Positions 24,708 through 37,004 of a stretch of 64,000 nt of DNA are shown in pieces. Both the position numbers and the translations under genes were made by a program. Under the pieces are notes generated by a model that was not told the origin of the DNA, made no database searches, and worked only from the letters and a program-made list of their open reading frames with translations. The DNA comes from Vreelandella aquamarina (lineage in GTDB: Bacteria; Pseudomonadota; Gammaproteobacteria; Pseudomonadales; Halomonadaceae), in the NCBI RefSeq assembly GCF_020075495.1, contig NZ_JABYQT010000004.1:361969-425968 (forward strand), read 5' to 3'. The stretch's first letter is position 1. Every line of letters starts with the position of its first letter.

Positions 24708-25910
24708 ATGTCACTGAATGTTCTGGTCATTGGGGCAGGGATGGGCGGCTTGAGCGCCGCGCTGGCGCTGAAGCAGCAGGGCCACCACGTCACCGTGATG
24801 GAGCGGGTAGAGCAGATGCGCCCGGTAGGCGCTGCCATTTCGCTGTGGTCCAACGGCGTGAAAGTAATGCACGAGCTGGGGCTTGGTGCGGCCATCGAGC
24901 GCGTGAGCGGTGACATGCAGCGTATGCGCTACCTGAACCATGACGGCCACCGGCTATGTGACTTCTCGCTGGCGCCGCTTTATGAAGACGTCAAGCAGCG
25001 CGCCTGCCCCATCGCTCGCGCCGCCCTGCAGAAAATCCTGTTCGAGGCGGTGGGCGAAGAGCATATAAAGCTTGGTCAACACTGCGTGGATTACACCAGC
25101 GACGCCAGCGGCGTGACGGCCACCTTTGCCGATGGCCGCAACATCACCGCCGACCTGCTGGTCGTGGCCGACGGCACCCACTCGCGGCTGCGCAACAAGG
25201 TCGTGGGGCGCGCCGTCGAGCGCCAGTACGTGGGGTATGTGAACTGGAACGTGCGCGTACCCGCCACGGATGCGCTCGCCCCGCTGGACAGCTGGGACCA
25301 GTACGTCGGCGAAGGCAAGCGCGTATCCCTCATGCCCATGGGCACCGGCGGTAACCGCGAAGGGCAAGAGGAGTTCTACTGCTTTTTCGATGTGCCGCTG
25401 CCCGCCGGTACCCCCAACGACCCTGCACGCTACCAGAAAGAGCTGCGCGCGCATTTCGCCGGCTGGGCCCAGCCCGTGCAGGCGCTGATCGAGCGCCTTG
25501 ACCCGGCGCGCATGGCGCGGGTCGAGATTCACGATATCGCGCCGCTCAAGACGCTCATCGACACGCGCGTGGCCCTGCTTGGCGACGCCGCTCATGGCAT
25601 GGCGCCGGATCTTGGCCAAGGCGGCTGCCAGGCCATGGAGGATGCCTGGGTGCTGGCTCAGGCCGTGCAGAAAGCGCTTCAGAAGACCCCGGCGCTGGAC
25701 GAGGCGCTGCGCCAGGCGCTCGAGGCCTATGACGCCGCCCGGGTCGAGCGGGTAGGCGAGATCGTGGCCAGAGCGCGCACGCGGGCGGAAATGATACACG
25801 GCCACGCCCCGGCGCTGACCCAGGCGTGGTATGCCGAGCTGGGTCAGGAAGATGGCCAGGGCGTGCTTGAAGGTATCCGCAAAACCATCGTGGGTGGCCC
25901 GCTGGGCTAG
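24708..25910 (+). CDS. hpxO: FAD-dependent urate hydroxylase, HpxO-like
   Basis: The 400-residue flavoprotein monooxygenase matches Klebsiella HpxO along its length, as I recall it: VIGAGMGGLSAALALKQQG (FAD dinucleotide fold), PVGAAISLWSNGVKVM, YVGYVNWN, GEGKRVSLMPM, CFFDVPLPAG, and VALLGDAAHGMAPDLGQGG (second FAD motif). HpxO converts urate to 5-hydroxyisourate using NADH and oxygen. AGGAG lies six bases before the ATG. No other purine-catabolism genes are nearby, so a different aromatic substrate remains possible. A strong bidirectional terminator follows. Confidence 0.8.
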   Translation: MSLNVLVIGAGMGGLSAALALKQQGHHVTVMERVEQMRPVGAAISLWSNGVKVMHELGLGAAIERVSGDMQRMRYLNHDGHRLCDFSLAPLYEDVKQRACPIARAALQKILFEAVGEEHIKLGQHCVDYTSDASGVTATFADGRNITADLLVVADGTHSRLRNKVVGRAVERQYVGYVNWNVRVPATDALAPLDSWDQYVGEGKRVSLMPMGTGGNREGQEEFYCFFDVPLPAGTPNDPARYQKELRAHFAGWAQPVQALIERLDPARMARVEIHDIAPLKTLIDTRVALLGDAAHGMAPDLGQGGCQAMEDAWVLAQAVQKALQKTPALDEALRQALEAYDAARVERVGEIVARARTRAEMIHGHAPALTQAWYAELGQEDGQGVLEGIRKTIVGGPLG

Positions 25911-25926
25911 GCATAGGCAGTGGCTC

Positions 25927-25959
25927 AAAAAAACGCGCGGCCTTCTGGCCGCGCGTTTT
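25927..25959. terminator. Bidirectional terminator
   Basis: AAACGCGCGGCC-TTCT-GGCCGCGCGTTTT lies between the convergent urate hydroxylase and Nramp-like genes, with A and T runs flanking the stem. Confidence 0.85.
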
Positions 25960-25991
25960 GCGTTATGGTTTGCGTTGACCCGAGGGTCAGA

Positions 25992-27311
25992 TCACATGAT
26001 GAAGCGCACGTAAATGTAGCCCAGCGATAAAAGCGCCAGCGTGGCAATCGCCAGCCAGCTCCAGGCGTTGATCAGCCTGGAGGGGCGCGATGCCTGCGGC
26101 ACCGTGGCACCGTTGGCCGTCAGGTGATTGAGCGTAGCGAGAATAGGGCTGATCAGAAACGCCACCACCATCACGAAATCCATGAACAGCCGGAAGCTGC
26201 CCATCAGGGTGTAGAGAATCACGATGGCCAGCAGTGAAAGCCCGACCATGCAGACCAGAAATGCCCGGCTGCCCTCTATCCGGCGCGTCTCTTCGGCGTC
26301 GTTCTCCACCCGGGTGAAGGTGTAGTAGGAGGCAGTGATCATGCGCGGGAAGCCGTCCAGCACGGTCAGCAGCGTGGTCAGCATGACGGTAAACGCGGAA
26401 ATGCCCACCACTACGCCACTCCACTCGCCAAGCGTCGAGGTGTACAGGCTGATCACCTGGCTTGCAAAGCCCACGGCGCCGTCAGCAGGCGTGATGCCCT
26501 GGCTGTGCATGACGCCAGCACCCATGATCACGAAGCAGGCGGCGAGCACCGCCGCGCCGATATAGCCGATATTGAAGTCGATCTTCTCCGCCGCCGTGTC
26601 GCTGCGCACACCCTGGTTCTTGTTGCGCGCCTCCGACCACAGCGAGTTCATGATCGCGAGAGTAATATCCGATGGCATCAGGCCGAGCACCGCCACCAGG
26701 GTAATGAAGGTCGCCGTGCTCCACAGTGGCGACACCGCCGTTGCCGGGTAGAGTGTCCAGTCGACCAGCGGCACCGCGGCAAGTGCCGCGAACACGGTGG
26801 TGACGCTCAGGATGACGACGAACACCTTGTTGACCCAGTCCAGCAGCTTGTAGCCGCCGGCAAAGGTGAGCGCGCAGCACAGGGCAATCAGGATCACCGC
26901 CACGGTGGGTGGGCTCAGGCTCAGCGGCACGATGCTGCCGGCAAGGCCGGCGGTGGTGATCGCAATGGCGGCGATGATGATGGCCGTCACCGGGATCTGC
27001 ACCAGCGCAAACAGCGCCACCACGGATTTACCGAATGTCTGGCGGTACCCTTCGATCAGTGACTTGCCGGTCACGCTGACATAAAAGGGGCCGAAGAAGA
27101 ACGATGGGTACTTGAGCAGCACGGCAAGCAGGATGAATCCCAGCAGACCGATGCCGTACTCGGCCCCGGCACGGGTCGACTGCACGACGTGCGAGGTGCC
27201 GATGGCCGCCCCGGCAAACAGAAAGCCGGGCCCGAGAGCCGCGAGGTACTTGGCATACACTGACTTGGCCGGCAGCGGGGCCGTCAGCGTACTGGATTCT
27301 TGTGGGGGCAT
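25992..27311 (-). CDS. Nramp-family-like membrane transporter lacking the metal motifs
   Basis: Integral membrane protein of 439 residues with about 11 helices. It is recognisable as Nramp by GPGFLFAGAAIGTSHVVQSTRAGAEYGIGLL in helix 1. In Mn/Fe Nramps this helix carries DPGN; here it reads GTSH. In helix 6 the metal-binding MPH is replaced by LMPSDITLAIMNS. These changes suggest a substrate other than Mn or Fe. AAGGAG lies before the ATG. The flanking genes give no clue to substrate. Confidence 0.75.
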   Translation of the reverse strand: MPPQESSTLTAPLPAKSVYAKYLAALGPGFLFAGAAIGTSHVVQSTRAGAEYGIGLLGFILLAVLLKYPSFFFGPFYVSVTGKSLIEGYRQTFGKSVVALFALVQIPVTAIIIAAIAITTAGLAGSIVPLSLSPPTVAVILIALCCALTFAGGYKLLDWVNKVFVVILSVTTVFAALAAVPLVDWTLYPATAVSPLWSTATFITLVAVLGLMPSDITLAIMNSLWSEARNKNQGVRSDTAAEKIDFNIGYIGAAVLAACFVIMGAGVMHSQGITPADGAVGFASQVISLYTSTLGEWSGVVVGISAFTVMLTTLLTVLDGFPRMITASYYTFTRVENDAEETRRIEGSRAFLVCMVGLSLLAIVILYTLMGSFRLFMDFVMVVAFLISPILATLNHLTANGATVPQASRPSRLINAWSWLAIATLALLSLGYIYVRFIM

Positions 27312-27642
27312 GGCAGGCTCCTTGTGAGCAGGAATTCGAGTAATTTTCGTTATTGTTTTCGTGTGAACAGCGTTATGGGGGCGTTACAGGAGCGCTATGT
27401 TAGCTCAGTCGAGGACAGCTTTCCTATCGCGTGGGGGTATCCTTGGTGATTAAACCGCGGATGCGCCGCTTGTCCGCCGGGCCTGCACGGCTTGCGCCAG
27501 GTCAGGTCCGCAGCTGATATGTATTTATTGCGCCTTTCTGAGTCTGTACTGGAAAGCCTTGGCAAGGCATAGTCGTACCGGCCTGACTGACGTTTGCCAG
27601 CTGGGCCAAGCGCAGGACGATAAAACGTTTAAGAGGCCGACC
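27312..27642. other. Intergenic region between Nramp-like gene and membrane protein gene
   Basis: About 330 bases between divergent genes. I see no hairpin, operator or coding signal beyond an unsupported upstream extension of the next open frame. Confidence 0.5.
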
Positions 27643-28269
27643 ATGTTAACTGTTTTTATCTATTTCATGATATTCGTGGGCGTGACCGCCGCCCTGTACC
27701 AGGTCTACGAGGTCAACTACAACATCAACTTTGCCAATGACCTGAAGCTTTCAGACGCCGACAAGGCGCACCTGGACGAGCTGTCGCAAAAAGCCGAGAT
27801 GGCAAACGCAGGGGGCGATGCCAGCGCCTTCGAGCAGGCGGTCGCACGCATCTTTGGCCCGGCGTTCGACCCACATATCGCGCTGCGGGCATTTTCCGAA
27901 GAGAAGTTGAGCACCTACGCCATTCCGCTGGTGCGGCGCCGCAAGCGACTCGAAAAAGGCCGCGAAGCGAGCCTTCGCCACCTGCCGACGCGCGATATTC
28001 GCGTGCTGATGATTTCACTGGTGATCGTGAACAGCATGCTGGCGCAGTTTCTGGGCGGGATGAGTATCTACACGCTGCTCTACCCGGCCACCTCGCCCGC
28101 GTTTACCTGGCTGAACTCGCCAGCCATTCTGATGCTGCTGACCTTTGTGCTGGTCGCGATCTCCCATGGCATTTCACGCTTTGACATGTATCGCCACGAT
28201 CTATATCAGATCGGAGTGTTGATGCGGCAGACCGCACAAGACCACCACTTGCAAGGTCAAGGCGCTTGA
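27643..28269 (+). CDS. Unknown membrane protein
   Basis: I do not recognise this 208-residue protein. The start ATG 27643 has AAGAGG six bases upstream and opens directly into a transmembrane helix (LTVFIYFMIFVGVTAALYQ). A soluble helical segment follows (about 25-110), then two further helices: ISLVIVNSMLAQFLGGMSIYT and AILMLLTFVLVAISHG. The last residues are cytoplasmic-like and charged. The stop is three bases from that of the convergent MocR gene. Confidence 0.65.
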   Translation: MLTVFIYFMIFVGVTAALYQVYEVNYNINFANDLKLSDADKAHLDELSQKAEMANAGGDASAFEQAVARIFGPAFDPHIALRAFSEEKLSTYAIPLVRRRKRLEKGREASLRHLPTRDIRVLMISLVIVNSMLAQFLGGMSIYTLLYPATSPAFTWLNSPAILMLLTFVLVAISHGISRFDMYRHDLYQIGVLMRQTAQDHHLQGQGA

Positions 28270-28272
28270 GCG

Positions 28273-29682
28273 CTAGAACGAGGCGAGCAACTGGCCAAGA
28301 AGCGCCATGGCTTCTTCGCTGCGCGACGTCCAGGGGTGGCCGTAGCTCAAGCGCGCGCAGTGACGATACCCCTGCGTGGCGGAAAAGATGGGCCCCGGCG
28401 CAATGCTGATGCCGTGATCGCGGGCCATGTGGAAAAGGCGCAGCGAATCGACCTGTCTGGGAAATTCAAACCACAGAAAGTAGCCGCCTGCCGGGCGCGT
28501 GGCTCGGGTGCCCGCCGGAAAGTAACGGGCGGCCGCATCCAGCATGTGCCCCTGCTGGGCTTGTAGGGCGTAGCGCAGCCTTCGCAGGTGGCGGTCGTAG
28601 CCGCCGTGTTGCAGGTAGTCGGCAATCGCCACCTGGGCGGGCACCGAAGGCGAGATGGTGGTCATCAGTTTCAGTCGCGAGATGCTCTGTGCATAGCGCC
28701 CGCCCGCTACCCAGCCTACCCGGTAGCCCGGCGCCAGGCACTTGGAAAACGACCCGCAGTGAATCACCAGCCCTTCATCATCGTAGTGCTTCACCGGCGC
28801 AGGTGGCGTAGCGCCAAAGTAGAGCTCGGCGTAGACATCATCCTCGATCAATGGCACCTGGTGTTGCTTTAAAAGCGCATGAAGCGCCTGTTTCTTGGCA
28901 TCGCTCAAGCTCGCACCCAGCGGGTTCTGCAAATGGCTCATGAACCAGCAGGCCTTGATGGGGTGGCGCGTCAGGCTCTCCGCCAGGACGTCCAGGTCGA
29001 TCCCTTCCCGTGGGTGCACGGGAATCTCCACCGCCCTGAGTTTCAGGCGTTCAAGCACCTGAAGGCTTGCGTAGAAGGCGGGTGATTCGATGGCGACAAG
29101 ATCGCCTGGCGAGGTCACGCACTGAAAACCGAGGTTCAGCGCCTCCATGGCGCCGTTGGTAATCACCAGTTCCTGGGGCGGCAAGTGCACCCCGGTCAAG
29201 CGATAGCGCAGGGCAATCTGGCGGCGCAGGTCCGGGTCGCCGGCGGTCATGTCGGCAATGATGGCATCGGCCGACAGCGCACGCAGGCCCTTGGTCATGC
29301 TGCGCGCCAGGCGCGGCAGCGGAAACAGCTCGGGGCTTGGAAATGCCGAGCCGAAGGGCACCGTGTCATGATCCTGAAGCGAGCCCAGCACCGAGAAGAC
29401 CAGCTCGCTGACCGCAATATCGGCAGTCTCCTGCACGCACGCATTCATTTCGGGCTCGTTGAGCAGCCGCGGGGCCTGTTCGCGCACGAAATAGCCCGAG
29501 CGCGGCCGCGCCACGATCAGCCCCTGGTTCTCCAGCAGGTAGTACGCCTGAAACACGGTGGAAGGGCTAATGGCGTAGTGGCGGCTGGCCTGGCGCACCG
29601 ACGGCACACGCTCCCCCGGCGCCAGCACGCCACTGCGAATCAGCTCGGAAATCTCATCGGCAAAGCGTTCGTAGCGTTTCAT
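28273..29682 (-). CDS. MocR-family regulator (GntR HTH fused to aminotransferase fold)
   Basis: The 469-residue protein has an N-terminal GntR winged helix (about 1-70: FADEISELIRSGVLAPGERVPSVRQASRHYAISPSTVFQAYYLLE) and a fold-type I PLP aminotransferase domain. The presumed PLP Lys is in GSFSKCLAPGYRVGWVAG, and LIEDDVYAEL carries the Asp that contacts the cofactor. MocR proteins regulate genes for vitamin B6, GABA, taurine or amino acid use. Start: ATG 29682; the nine codons upstream lack support. The target operon is not evident. Confidence 0.9.
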   Translation of the reverse strand: MKRYERFADEISELIRSGVLAPGERVPSVRQASRHYAISPSTVFQAYYLLENQGLIVARPRSGYFVREQAPRLLNEPEMNACVQETADIAVSELVFSVLGSLQDHDTVPFGSAFPSPELFPLPRLARSMTKGLRALSADAIIADMTAGDPDLRRQIALRYRLTGVHLPPQELVITNGAMEALNLGFQCVTSPGDLVAIESPAFYASLQVLERLKLRAVEIPVHPREGIDLDVLAESLTRHPIKACWFMSHLQNPLGASLSDAKKQALHALLKQHQVPLIEDDVYAELYFGATPPAPVKHYDDEGLVIHCGSFSKCLAPGYRVGWVAGGRYAQSISRLKLMTTISPSVPAQVAIADYLQHGGYDRHLRRLRYALQAQQGHMLDAAARYFPAGTRATRPAGGYFLWFEFPRQVDSLRLFHMARDHGISIAPGPIFSATQGYRHCARLSYGHPWTSRSEEAMALLGQLLASF

Positions 29683-29762
29683 GGTGTCCAACCGCCTAAA
29701 ACATGCCACGAGGATACGCTAACGGTAGGCAAAAACCGATGGGTGGGCGCTAAAGCGCGGTA

Positions 29763-30686
29763 TCAGGCCCGCCAGCGGGCGGGGAGCGTGTCGATCAAGA
29801 ACTGGTGAAAGGCGCGAACCTTGGGGGTCAACTCCCGCCGGTGACGAACGCAGAGATAAAACTCCAGAGGATCGATTTCCAGCTGTTCGTCACCGGCCAG
29901 CGGCGGGGTAAACAGGGCCACCAGCTTGCCCTGCTCGATCAGCGGCTCGGCAATGAAGGCGGCTAGCCGAGTGACACCGCCGCCCGCTATGGCCATCTGG
30001 GCGAGCGCATCGATGTCGTCGCTGATCATGCGTGGATTCACCGGGGCCTCGAACCGGATACCGTTGCGTATAGCTCCCCAGCCCAGGTAACGGCCATCCA
30101 TCGGGAAGCGAAAGACCAGGCAGTCGTGCTCCTTGAGCTGTTCGAGGGCGTGTGGATATCCCGCCCGTTCAAGATAGCGCGGCGCGGCGCAGAATATCGA
30201 CGGCACCCGCGCAACGGGGCGCGCCACCAGGCCATCTTCCAGTGCGTGGCGAATGCGGATGCTGGCATCGACCGATTCGGCAATATGGTCCACGTTGCGG
30301 TCCGCGATGCTGAGTTCAACGGTAATATCCGGGTAGCGGCGATTGAACTCGGGAATCATCGGCGCCAGTATGTGCCGGGCAAAGGCGCCGGTCGAGGCAA
30401 TACGCAGCCGTCCTCGGGGCGAATCGTGCAGCGCATTGACCGCCTGGCCGGCCAGTTCCAGCTCCTGTACCAGCTCGCGTACTTTCGCGTAATAGGTAGC
30501 ACCACTTTCAGTCAGAGCCAGACGTCGCGTCGTACGCGTCAACAAGCGCACGCCCAGGTGCATTTCCAGGCGGCTGATATTCTGGCTCGCAGCGGCCGGG
30601 CTTACGCCCAGCAAACGCGCGCCTCCTGCAATACTGCCGGCTTCAACGGCTTTGACAAAACTTTCGATACCGCGTATCGCAACCAT
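29763..30686 (-). CDS. LysR-family regulator (CrgA/DmlR-like)
   Basis: The 307-residue protein has the HTH at residues 4-62 (VKAVEAGSIAGGARLLGVSPAAASQNISRLE) and a complete effector domain that retains typical group features, such as YYAKVRELVQELELA and SPRGRLRIASTGAFARHIL. It is divergent from a DUF2798 gene, which it probably controls. Confidence 0.88.
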   Translation of the reverse strand: MVAIRGIESFVKAVEAGSIAGGARLLGVSPAAASQNISRLEMHLGVRLLTRTTRRLALTESGATYYAKVRELVQELELAGQAVNALHDSPRGRLRIASTGAFARHILAPMIPEFNRRYPDITVELSIADRNVDHIAESVDASIRIRHALEDGLVARPVARVPSIFCAAPRYLERAGYPHALEQLKEHDCLVFRFPMDGRYLGWGAIRNGIRFEAPVNPRMISDDIDALAQMAIAGGGVTRLAAFIAEPLIEQGKLVALFTPPLAGDEQLEIDPLEFYLCVRHRRELTPKVRAFHQFLIDTLPARWRA

Positions 30687-30714
30687 AAGTTAGGCCTTAT
30701 TTTCCGCGTCCATT

Positions 30715-30731
30715 CGTAATATTAACTTACG
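30715..30731. promoter_or_regulatory. Short inverted repeat between LysR and DUF2798 genes
   Basis: CGTAA-N7-TTACG lies just upstream of the LysR start in an AT-rich stretch. The size and position fit a LysR site, but the arms are short. Confidence 0.3.
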
Positions 30732-30812
30732 GCTGTGCTTATCGTGTGAGTGCTTCTGTCTTTTTCCAGGCCAGTATAGAGTGCGCAGCCCACTGCATAA
30801 CAAGGTAACCCC

Positions 30813-31082
30813 ATGTCCTCCCGCTACCCGGAACAACGCCTGCTGGCCGCACGCAAGCTTCATCCCCGCTTCACCCCGGTCGTCTTTGCCTTCTACATGT
30901 CGACGATCATGGCGTTCTTGATGACGCTGATCATCACTGCCGTGAACGCAGGAGTGAGCGACGACTACTTCACCCAGGTGTGGAATGCCTATCGCGTGGC
31001 CATGCCCAGCGCGTTTTTGTGCATCCTGGTGGTGCGTCCGCTGGTCGCTCGCCTTGTTCAGTTCACGATCAGGTCGCACTGA
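30813..31082 (+). CDS. DUF2798 membrane protein
   Basis: An 89-residue protein with two transmembrane helices. FAFYMSTIMAFLMTLIITAVN and AYRVAMPSAFLCILVVRPLVARLV match DUF2798. Function unknown. It is divergent from a LysR-family gene, a common arrangement for this family. Confidence 0.82.
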   Translation: MSSRYPEQRLLAARKLHPRFTPVVFAFYMSTIMAFLMTLIITAVNAGVSDDYFTQVWNAYRVAMPSAFLCILVVRPLVARLVQFTIRSH

Positions 31083-31322
31083 GATAATTATCCCCTTCGG
31101 TTTTCGCCCATACTCGGCCTCCCCTTGTGAACGACTCGCCAAACGCACGCGGCCTGCCTGTCAACGGCGTTCTATCAAAGGTGGAATGGCGTTTCTGAAA
31201 GACGTCGTGCGAATCTGAAACGTTTGAACAAGGCGGTGCAGCAATAACAAGATCGCCTTTTAGAGGGCTGCGCTTGCTGTTCAGGCCGATAGCCCGCTTT
31301 CCAAACCGAAGGGAGTACCCGT

Positions 31323-32894
31323 GTGAAAATAGGCGCACCTAAGGAAACGAGCCGGGGCGAGGCGCGGGTCGCGCTCACCCCGGAAAGCGCACAACAACTG
31401 CAAAAGCTGGGGCACGAGTGTCTCATCGAGGCCGGCGCGGGAAGCCTCGCGGGCTTCGACGACCAGGCCTATCGCGACGCGAATGTCACCGTGGTCGAAA
31501 GCACCCAGGCGCTTTTTGACGACGCCGATGTCGTCATCAAGGTGCGCGAGCCTTCAAGTGAGGAGGCCGAGCGCCTGCGCGAAGGCCAGACGTTGATCTC
31601 GTTTTTCTGGCCCGCCCAGAACGAGGCGATGCTCGAGAAGTGCCGCGCGAAAGGGGCGACGGTCATCGCCATGGACATGGTGCCGCGCATTTCGCGCGCC
31701 CAGAAGATGGACGCGCTCTCGTCCATGGCCAACATCGCCGGCTACCGCGCGGTGATCGAGGCGGGCAACAACTTCGGGCGCTTCTTTACCGGTCAGGTGA
31801 CCGCGGCGGGCAAGGTGCCGCCGGCCAAGGTGCTGGTGATCGGCGCGGGCGTGGCCGGGCTTGCCGCCATCGGCACCGCGACCAGCCTGGGGGCCGTGGT
31901 GCGCGCCTTTGACGTGCGCCCGGAAGTCTCCGAGCAGATCGAGTCCATGGGCGCCGAGTTTCTGTTTCTCGATTTCGACAACGCCCAAGACGGCTCGGAA
32001 AGCGGGGGCTACGCGGCGCCCTCGAGCCCGGAGTTTCGCGAGAAGCAGCTTGAGTGCTTCCGCGCGCAGGCCCCGGACGTCGATATCGTCATCACCACCG
32101 CCTTGATTCCCGGCAAGCCCGCGCCGAAGCTCTGGCTCGAGGATATGGTCGCGGCCATGAAGCCCGGCTCGGTGATCGTGGATCTCGCCGCCGAGAAGGG
32201 CGGCAACTGCGATCTGACCAGGCCCGACGAGCGCGTGGTGAGTGACAACGGCGTGGTGGTGATCGGCTATACCGATTTTCCCTCGCGCATGGCGACCCAG
32301 TCCTCGCTTCTGTACGCCACCAACATCCGCCACATGCTGACCGACCTGACGCCCGAAAAGGACGGCGTGATCGACCACAACATGGACGACGACGTGATCC
32401 GCGGCGCGACCGTCACCCACGCGGGCGACATCACCTTCCCGCCGCCGCCGCCAAAGGTGAAGGCAATCGGCGCGTCCAAACCCAAGCCGAAGGAGAAGGA
32501 GCCTACCGCGGAAGAGAAGAAAGCTCTAGAGACCGCCGCGTTCAAGTCCCAGACCAAACGCCAGGTGGGGCTGCTCGCCATCGGTGGAGCGCTGATGCTG
32601 CTGCTCGGTGAAGTCGCGCCGGCCTCGTTCATGCAGCACTTCATCGTCTTCGTGCTGGCCTGTTTCATCGGCTTCCAGGTGATCTGGAAGGTCAGCCACT
32701 CGCTGCATACGCCGCTGATGGCGGTGACCAACGCGATCTCCGGCATCATCATTCTGGGGGCGATCCTGCAGATCGGCTCCGGCAGTGCCGTGGTGACGAT
32801 TCTTGCGGCGATCTCGGTACTGATCGCGACCATCAACATCGTGGGGGGCTTTCTGGTGACACGCCGGATGCTCGCCATGTTCCAGAAATCCTGA
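31323..32894 (+). CDS. pntA: NAD(P) transhydrogenase subunit alpha
   Basis: Couples proton translocation to hydride transfer from NADH to NADP. The 523-residue protein joins the soluble NAD-binding domain (1-380, with [49 protein letters not shown]) to a linker rich in Pro and Lys and four C-terminal membrane helices, as in E. coli PntA. Starts at GTG with AGGGAG upstream. It is followed by pntB after 16 bases. Confidence 0.95.
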   Translation: MKIGAPKETSRGEARVALTPESAQQLQKLGHECLIEAGAGSLAGFDDQAYRDANVTVVESTQALFDDADVVIKVREPSSEEAERLREGQTLISFFWPAQNEAMLEKCRAKGATVIAMDMVPRISRAQKMDALSSMANIAGYRAVIEAGNNFGRFFTGQVTAAGKVPPAKVLVIGAGVAGLAAIGTATSLGAVVRAFDVRPEVSEQIESMGAEFLFLDFDNAQDGSESGGYAAPSSPEFREKQLECFRAQAPDVDIVITTALIPGKPAPKLWLEDMVAAMKPGSVIVDLAAEKGGNCDLTRPDERVVSDNGVVVIGYTDFPSRMATQSSLLYATNIRHMLTDLTPEKDGVIDHNMDDDVIRGATVTHAGDITFPPPPPKVKAIGASKPKPKEKEPTAEEKKALETAAFKSQTKRQVGLLAIGGALMLLLGEVAPASFMQHFIVFVLACFIGFQVIWKVSHSLHTPLMAVTNAISGIIILGAILQIGSGSAVVTILAAISVLIATINIVGGFLVTRRMLAMFQKS

Positions 32895-32910
32895 GCGGCG
32901 GAGAGACGAT

Positions 32911-34353
32911 ATGTTGAGTCAAGGATTCGTATCGGCCGCGGCGATTGCGGCCAGTGTGCTGTTCATTCTCTCGCTGGGGGGCTTGAGTAATCAGGAAAAA
33001 GCCAAGCGCGCCGTGTGGTACGGCATCGTCGGCATGGGCGTGGCGGTGTTCTTCACCGCCTTCGGCCCCGGCATCGGCGGCTACTGGCTGATGATTCCGA
33101 TGATCGTCATCGGCGCCGTGATCGGCGCCCGGCTGGCCGGCAAGGTCGAGATGACCGAAATGCCCCAGCTGGTAGCGGCACTGCACAGCTTTGTCGGTCT
33201 GGCGGCGGTGTTCGTGGCCTGGAGCGCGGATCTCGAGCGTCGCCGGGTGCTGGCCGCCCGCGCCGCCGACGGCGTGATGCAGGAGTTCTCGGCGTTCGCC
33301 GCGCTGGTCGCGACCAAGGCGCCGGACGAGCTGACCTTTCTGCAGATCGAAGTGGTGCTGGGCATCTTCATCGGGGCGGTGACCTTCACCGGATCGGTGA
33401 TCGCGTTCGGCAAGCTTGCCGGCAAGGTGGATGGCAAGCCGCGCCAGTTCCCCGGCGGGCACCTGCTCAACGCCGGCGCGGCGGTGGCCTCGCTGGTGCT
33501 GGCCGTGTTGTATCTCAGCGGCGCCGGCTTCTGGACGCTGCTGGTACTGGCGGCATTGGCCTTCTTCATCGGTTATCACCTGATCATGGGCATCGGCGGC
33601 GCCGACATGCCGGTGGTGGTGTCGATGCTCAACAGCTACTCCGGCTGGGCGGCGGCGGCCATCGGCTTCACGCTGGGTAACGACCTTTTGATCGTGACCG
33701 GCGCTTTGGTCGGCTCCTCCGGGGCGATTCTCTCCTACATCATGTGCAAGGCGATGAACCGCAATTTCGTCAGCGTCATTCTGGGCGGCTTTGGCACTAC
33801 CCGGGGGCCGGCGGCGGAGATCGAGGGCGAGCAGGTGGCGATCGACGCCAGCGGCGTGGCCAGCGCGCTGAACGACGCCGACAGCGTGGTCATCGTGCCG
33901 GGTTACGGCATGGCGGTGGCCCAGGCGCAGAGCGCGGTGAGCGACCTGGTGCGCAAGCTGCGCGCTGCCGGCAAGGAGGTGCGCTTTGCCATCCACCCGG
34001 TCGCCGGCCGCCTGCCGGGGCACATGAACGTGCTGCTGGCCGAAGCCAAGGTGCCCTACGACATCGTGCTGGAGATGGACGAGATCAACGACGATTTCGC
34101 CTCGACGGACGTGGTGATCGTCATCGGCTCCAACGACATCGTCAACCCGGCCGCCCAGGAAGACCCGAACAGCCCCATCGCCGGCATGCCGGTACTCAAG
34201 GTATGGGAAGCCAAGCAGGTGTTCATTTCCAAACGCGGCCAGGGCACCGGCTACTCCGGCATCGAGAACCCGCTGTTCTACAAGGAGAACAGCCGCATGT
34301 TCTACGGTGATGCCCGGGAAAGCCTCAATGCCTTGCTGCCACTGGTGGACTGA
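32911..34353 (+). CDS. pntB: NAD(P) transhydrogenase subunit beta
   Basis: Partner of PntA (480 residues). About eight N-terminal membrane helices form the proton channel with the alpha-subunit helices, and the C-terminal NADP-binding domain contains [42 protein letters not shown] and [12 protein letters not shown]. The GAEITG-like loops and the closing [10 protein letters not shown] region are complete. Forms the pntAB operon and is closed by a strong terminator. Confidence 0.95.
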   Translation: MLSQGFVSAAAIAASVLFILSLGGLSNQEKAKRAVWYGIVGMGVAVFFTAFGPGIGGYWLMIPMIVIGAVIGARLAGKVEMTEMPQLVAALHSFVGLAAVFVAWSADLERRRVLAARAADGVMQEFSAFAALVATKAPDELTFLQIEVVLGIFIGAVTFTGSVIAFGKLAGKVDGKPRQFPGGHLLNAGAAVASLVLAVLYLSGAGFWTLLVLAALAFFIGYHLIMGIGGADMPVVVSMLNSYSGWAAAAIGFTLGNDLLIVTGALVGSSGAILSYIMCKAMNRNFVSVILGGFGTTRGPAAEIEGEQVAIDASGVASALNDADSVVIVPGYGMAVAQAQSAVSDLVRKLRAAGKEVRFAIHPVAGRLPGHMNVLLAEAKVPYDIVLEMDEINDDFASTDVVIVIGSNDIVNPAAQEDPNSPIAGMPVLKVWEAKQVFISKRGQGTGYSGIENPLFYKENSRMFYGDARESLNALLPLVD

Positions 34354-34377
34354 TTCTGCCAAGCACGTTGTCACTCT

Positions 34378-34410
34378 CTACAGGGCGCTTCGGCGCCCTG
34401 TAGGTTTTTT
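34378..34410 (+). terminator. Rho-independent terminator of pntAB
   Basis: CTACAGGGCGC-TTCG-GCGCCCTGTAG followed by GG and six T. Confidence 0.92.
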
Positions 34411-34593
34411 AGCCGTCGGCAATGACCTTCACTCTCCCCGCTTTCTTACCGGCATAGGTTTTTAGCTGCCGATTCTATTTGATTGTAAATTTCTATCAAT
34501 TTAGTCATTAAATGCAAATTGTGGCTATCGACTAAGTGCTTTAAAAATACGCCATGTCAGTGAGGTGCCAGCCTGCCCGCGTACAGGTCTTGA

Positions 34594-36810
<2,217 letters not shown>

Positions 36811-36853
36811 CGCTCAAGCCAGTCCGACTGCTCCTTTTAATACCCCCTGTCTT

Positions 36854-36883
36854 GCCCGTATCGAAAGATGCGGGCTTTTTTGT
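36854..36883 (+). terminator. Rho-independent terminator of katG
   Basis: GCCCGTATC-GAAA-GATGCGGGC, with one T-G pair inside the stem, followed by six T. Confidence 0.88.
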
Positions 36884-37004
36884 AAGAGATTGCCGACAAA
36901 ATTTGTAAGACATTGCCGCCAGATAGCCTGAACGGGTTGCAGTATTAAACGTGACGCTTAACCTAAGTGATTGGCACATTTATCCAGTTTTTCCAGGAGG
37001 GGGC

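Noticed and set aside
32833..34374. 513-codon minus-strand frame opposite pntB
   Set aside because: His/Gly/Asp-rich composition without any domain; it is antisense to a highly conserved gene.
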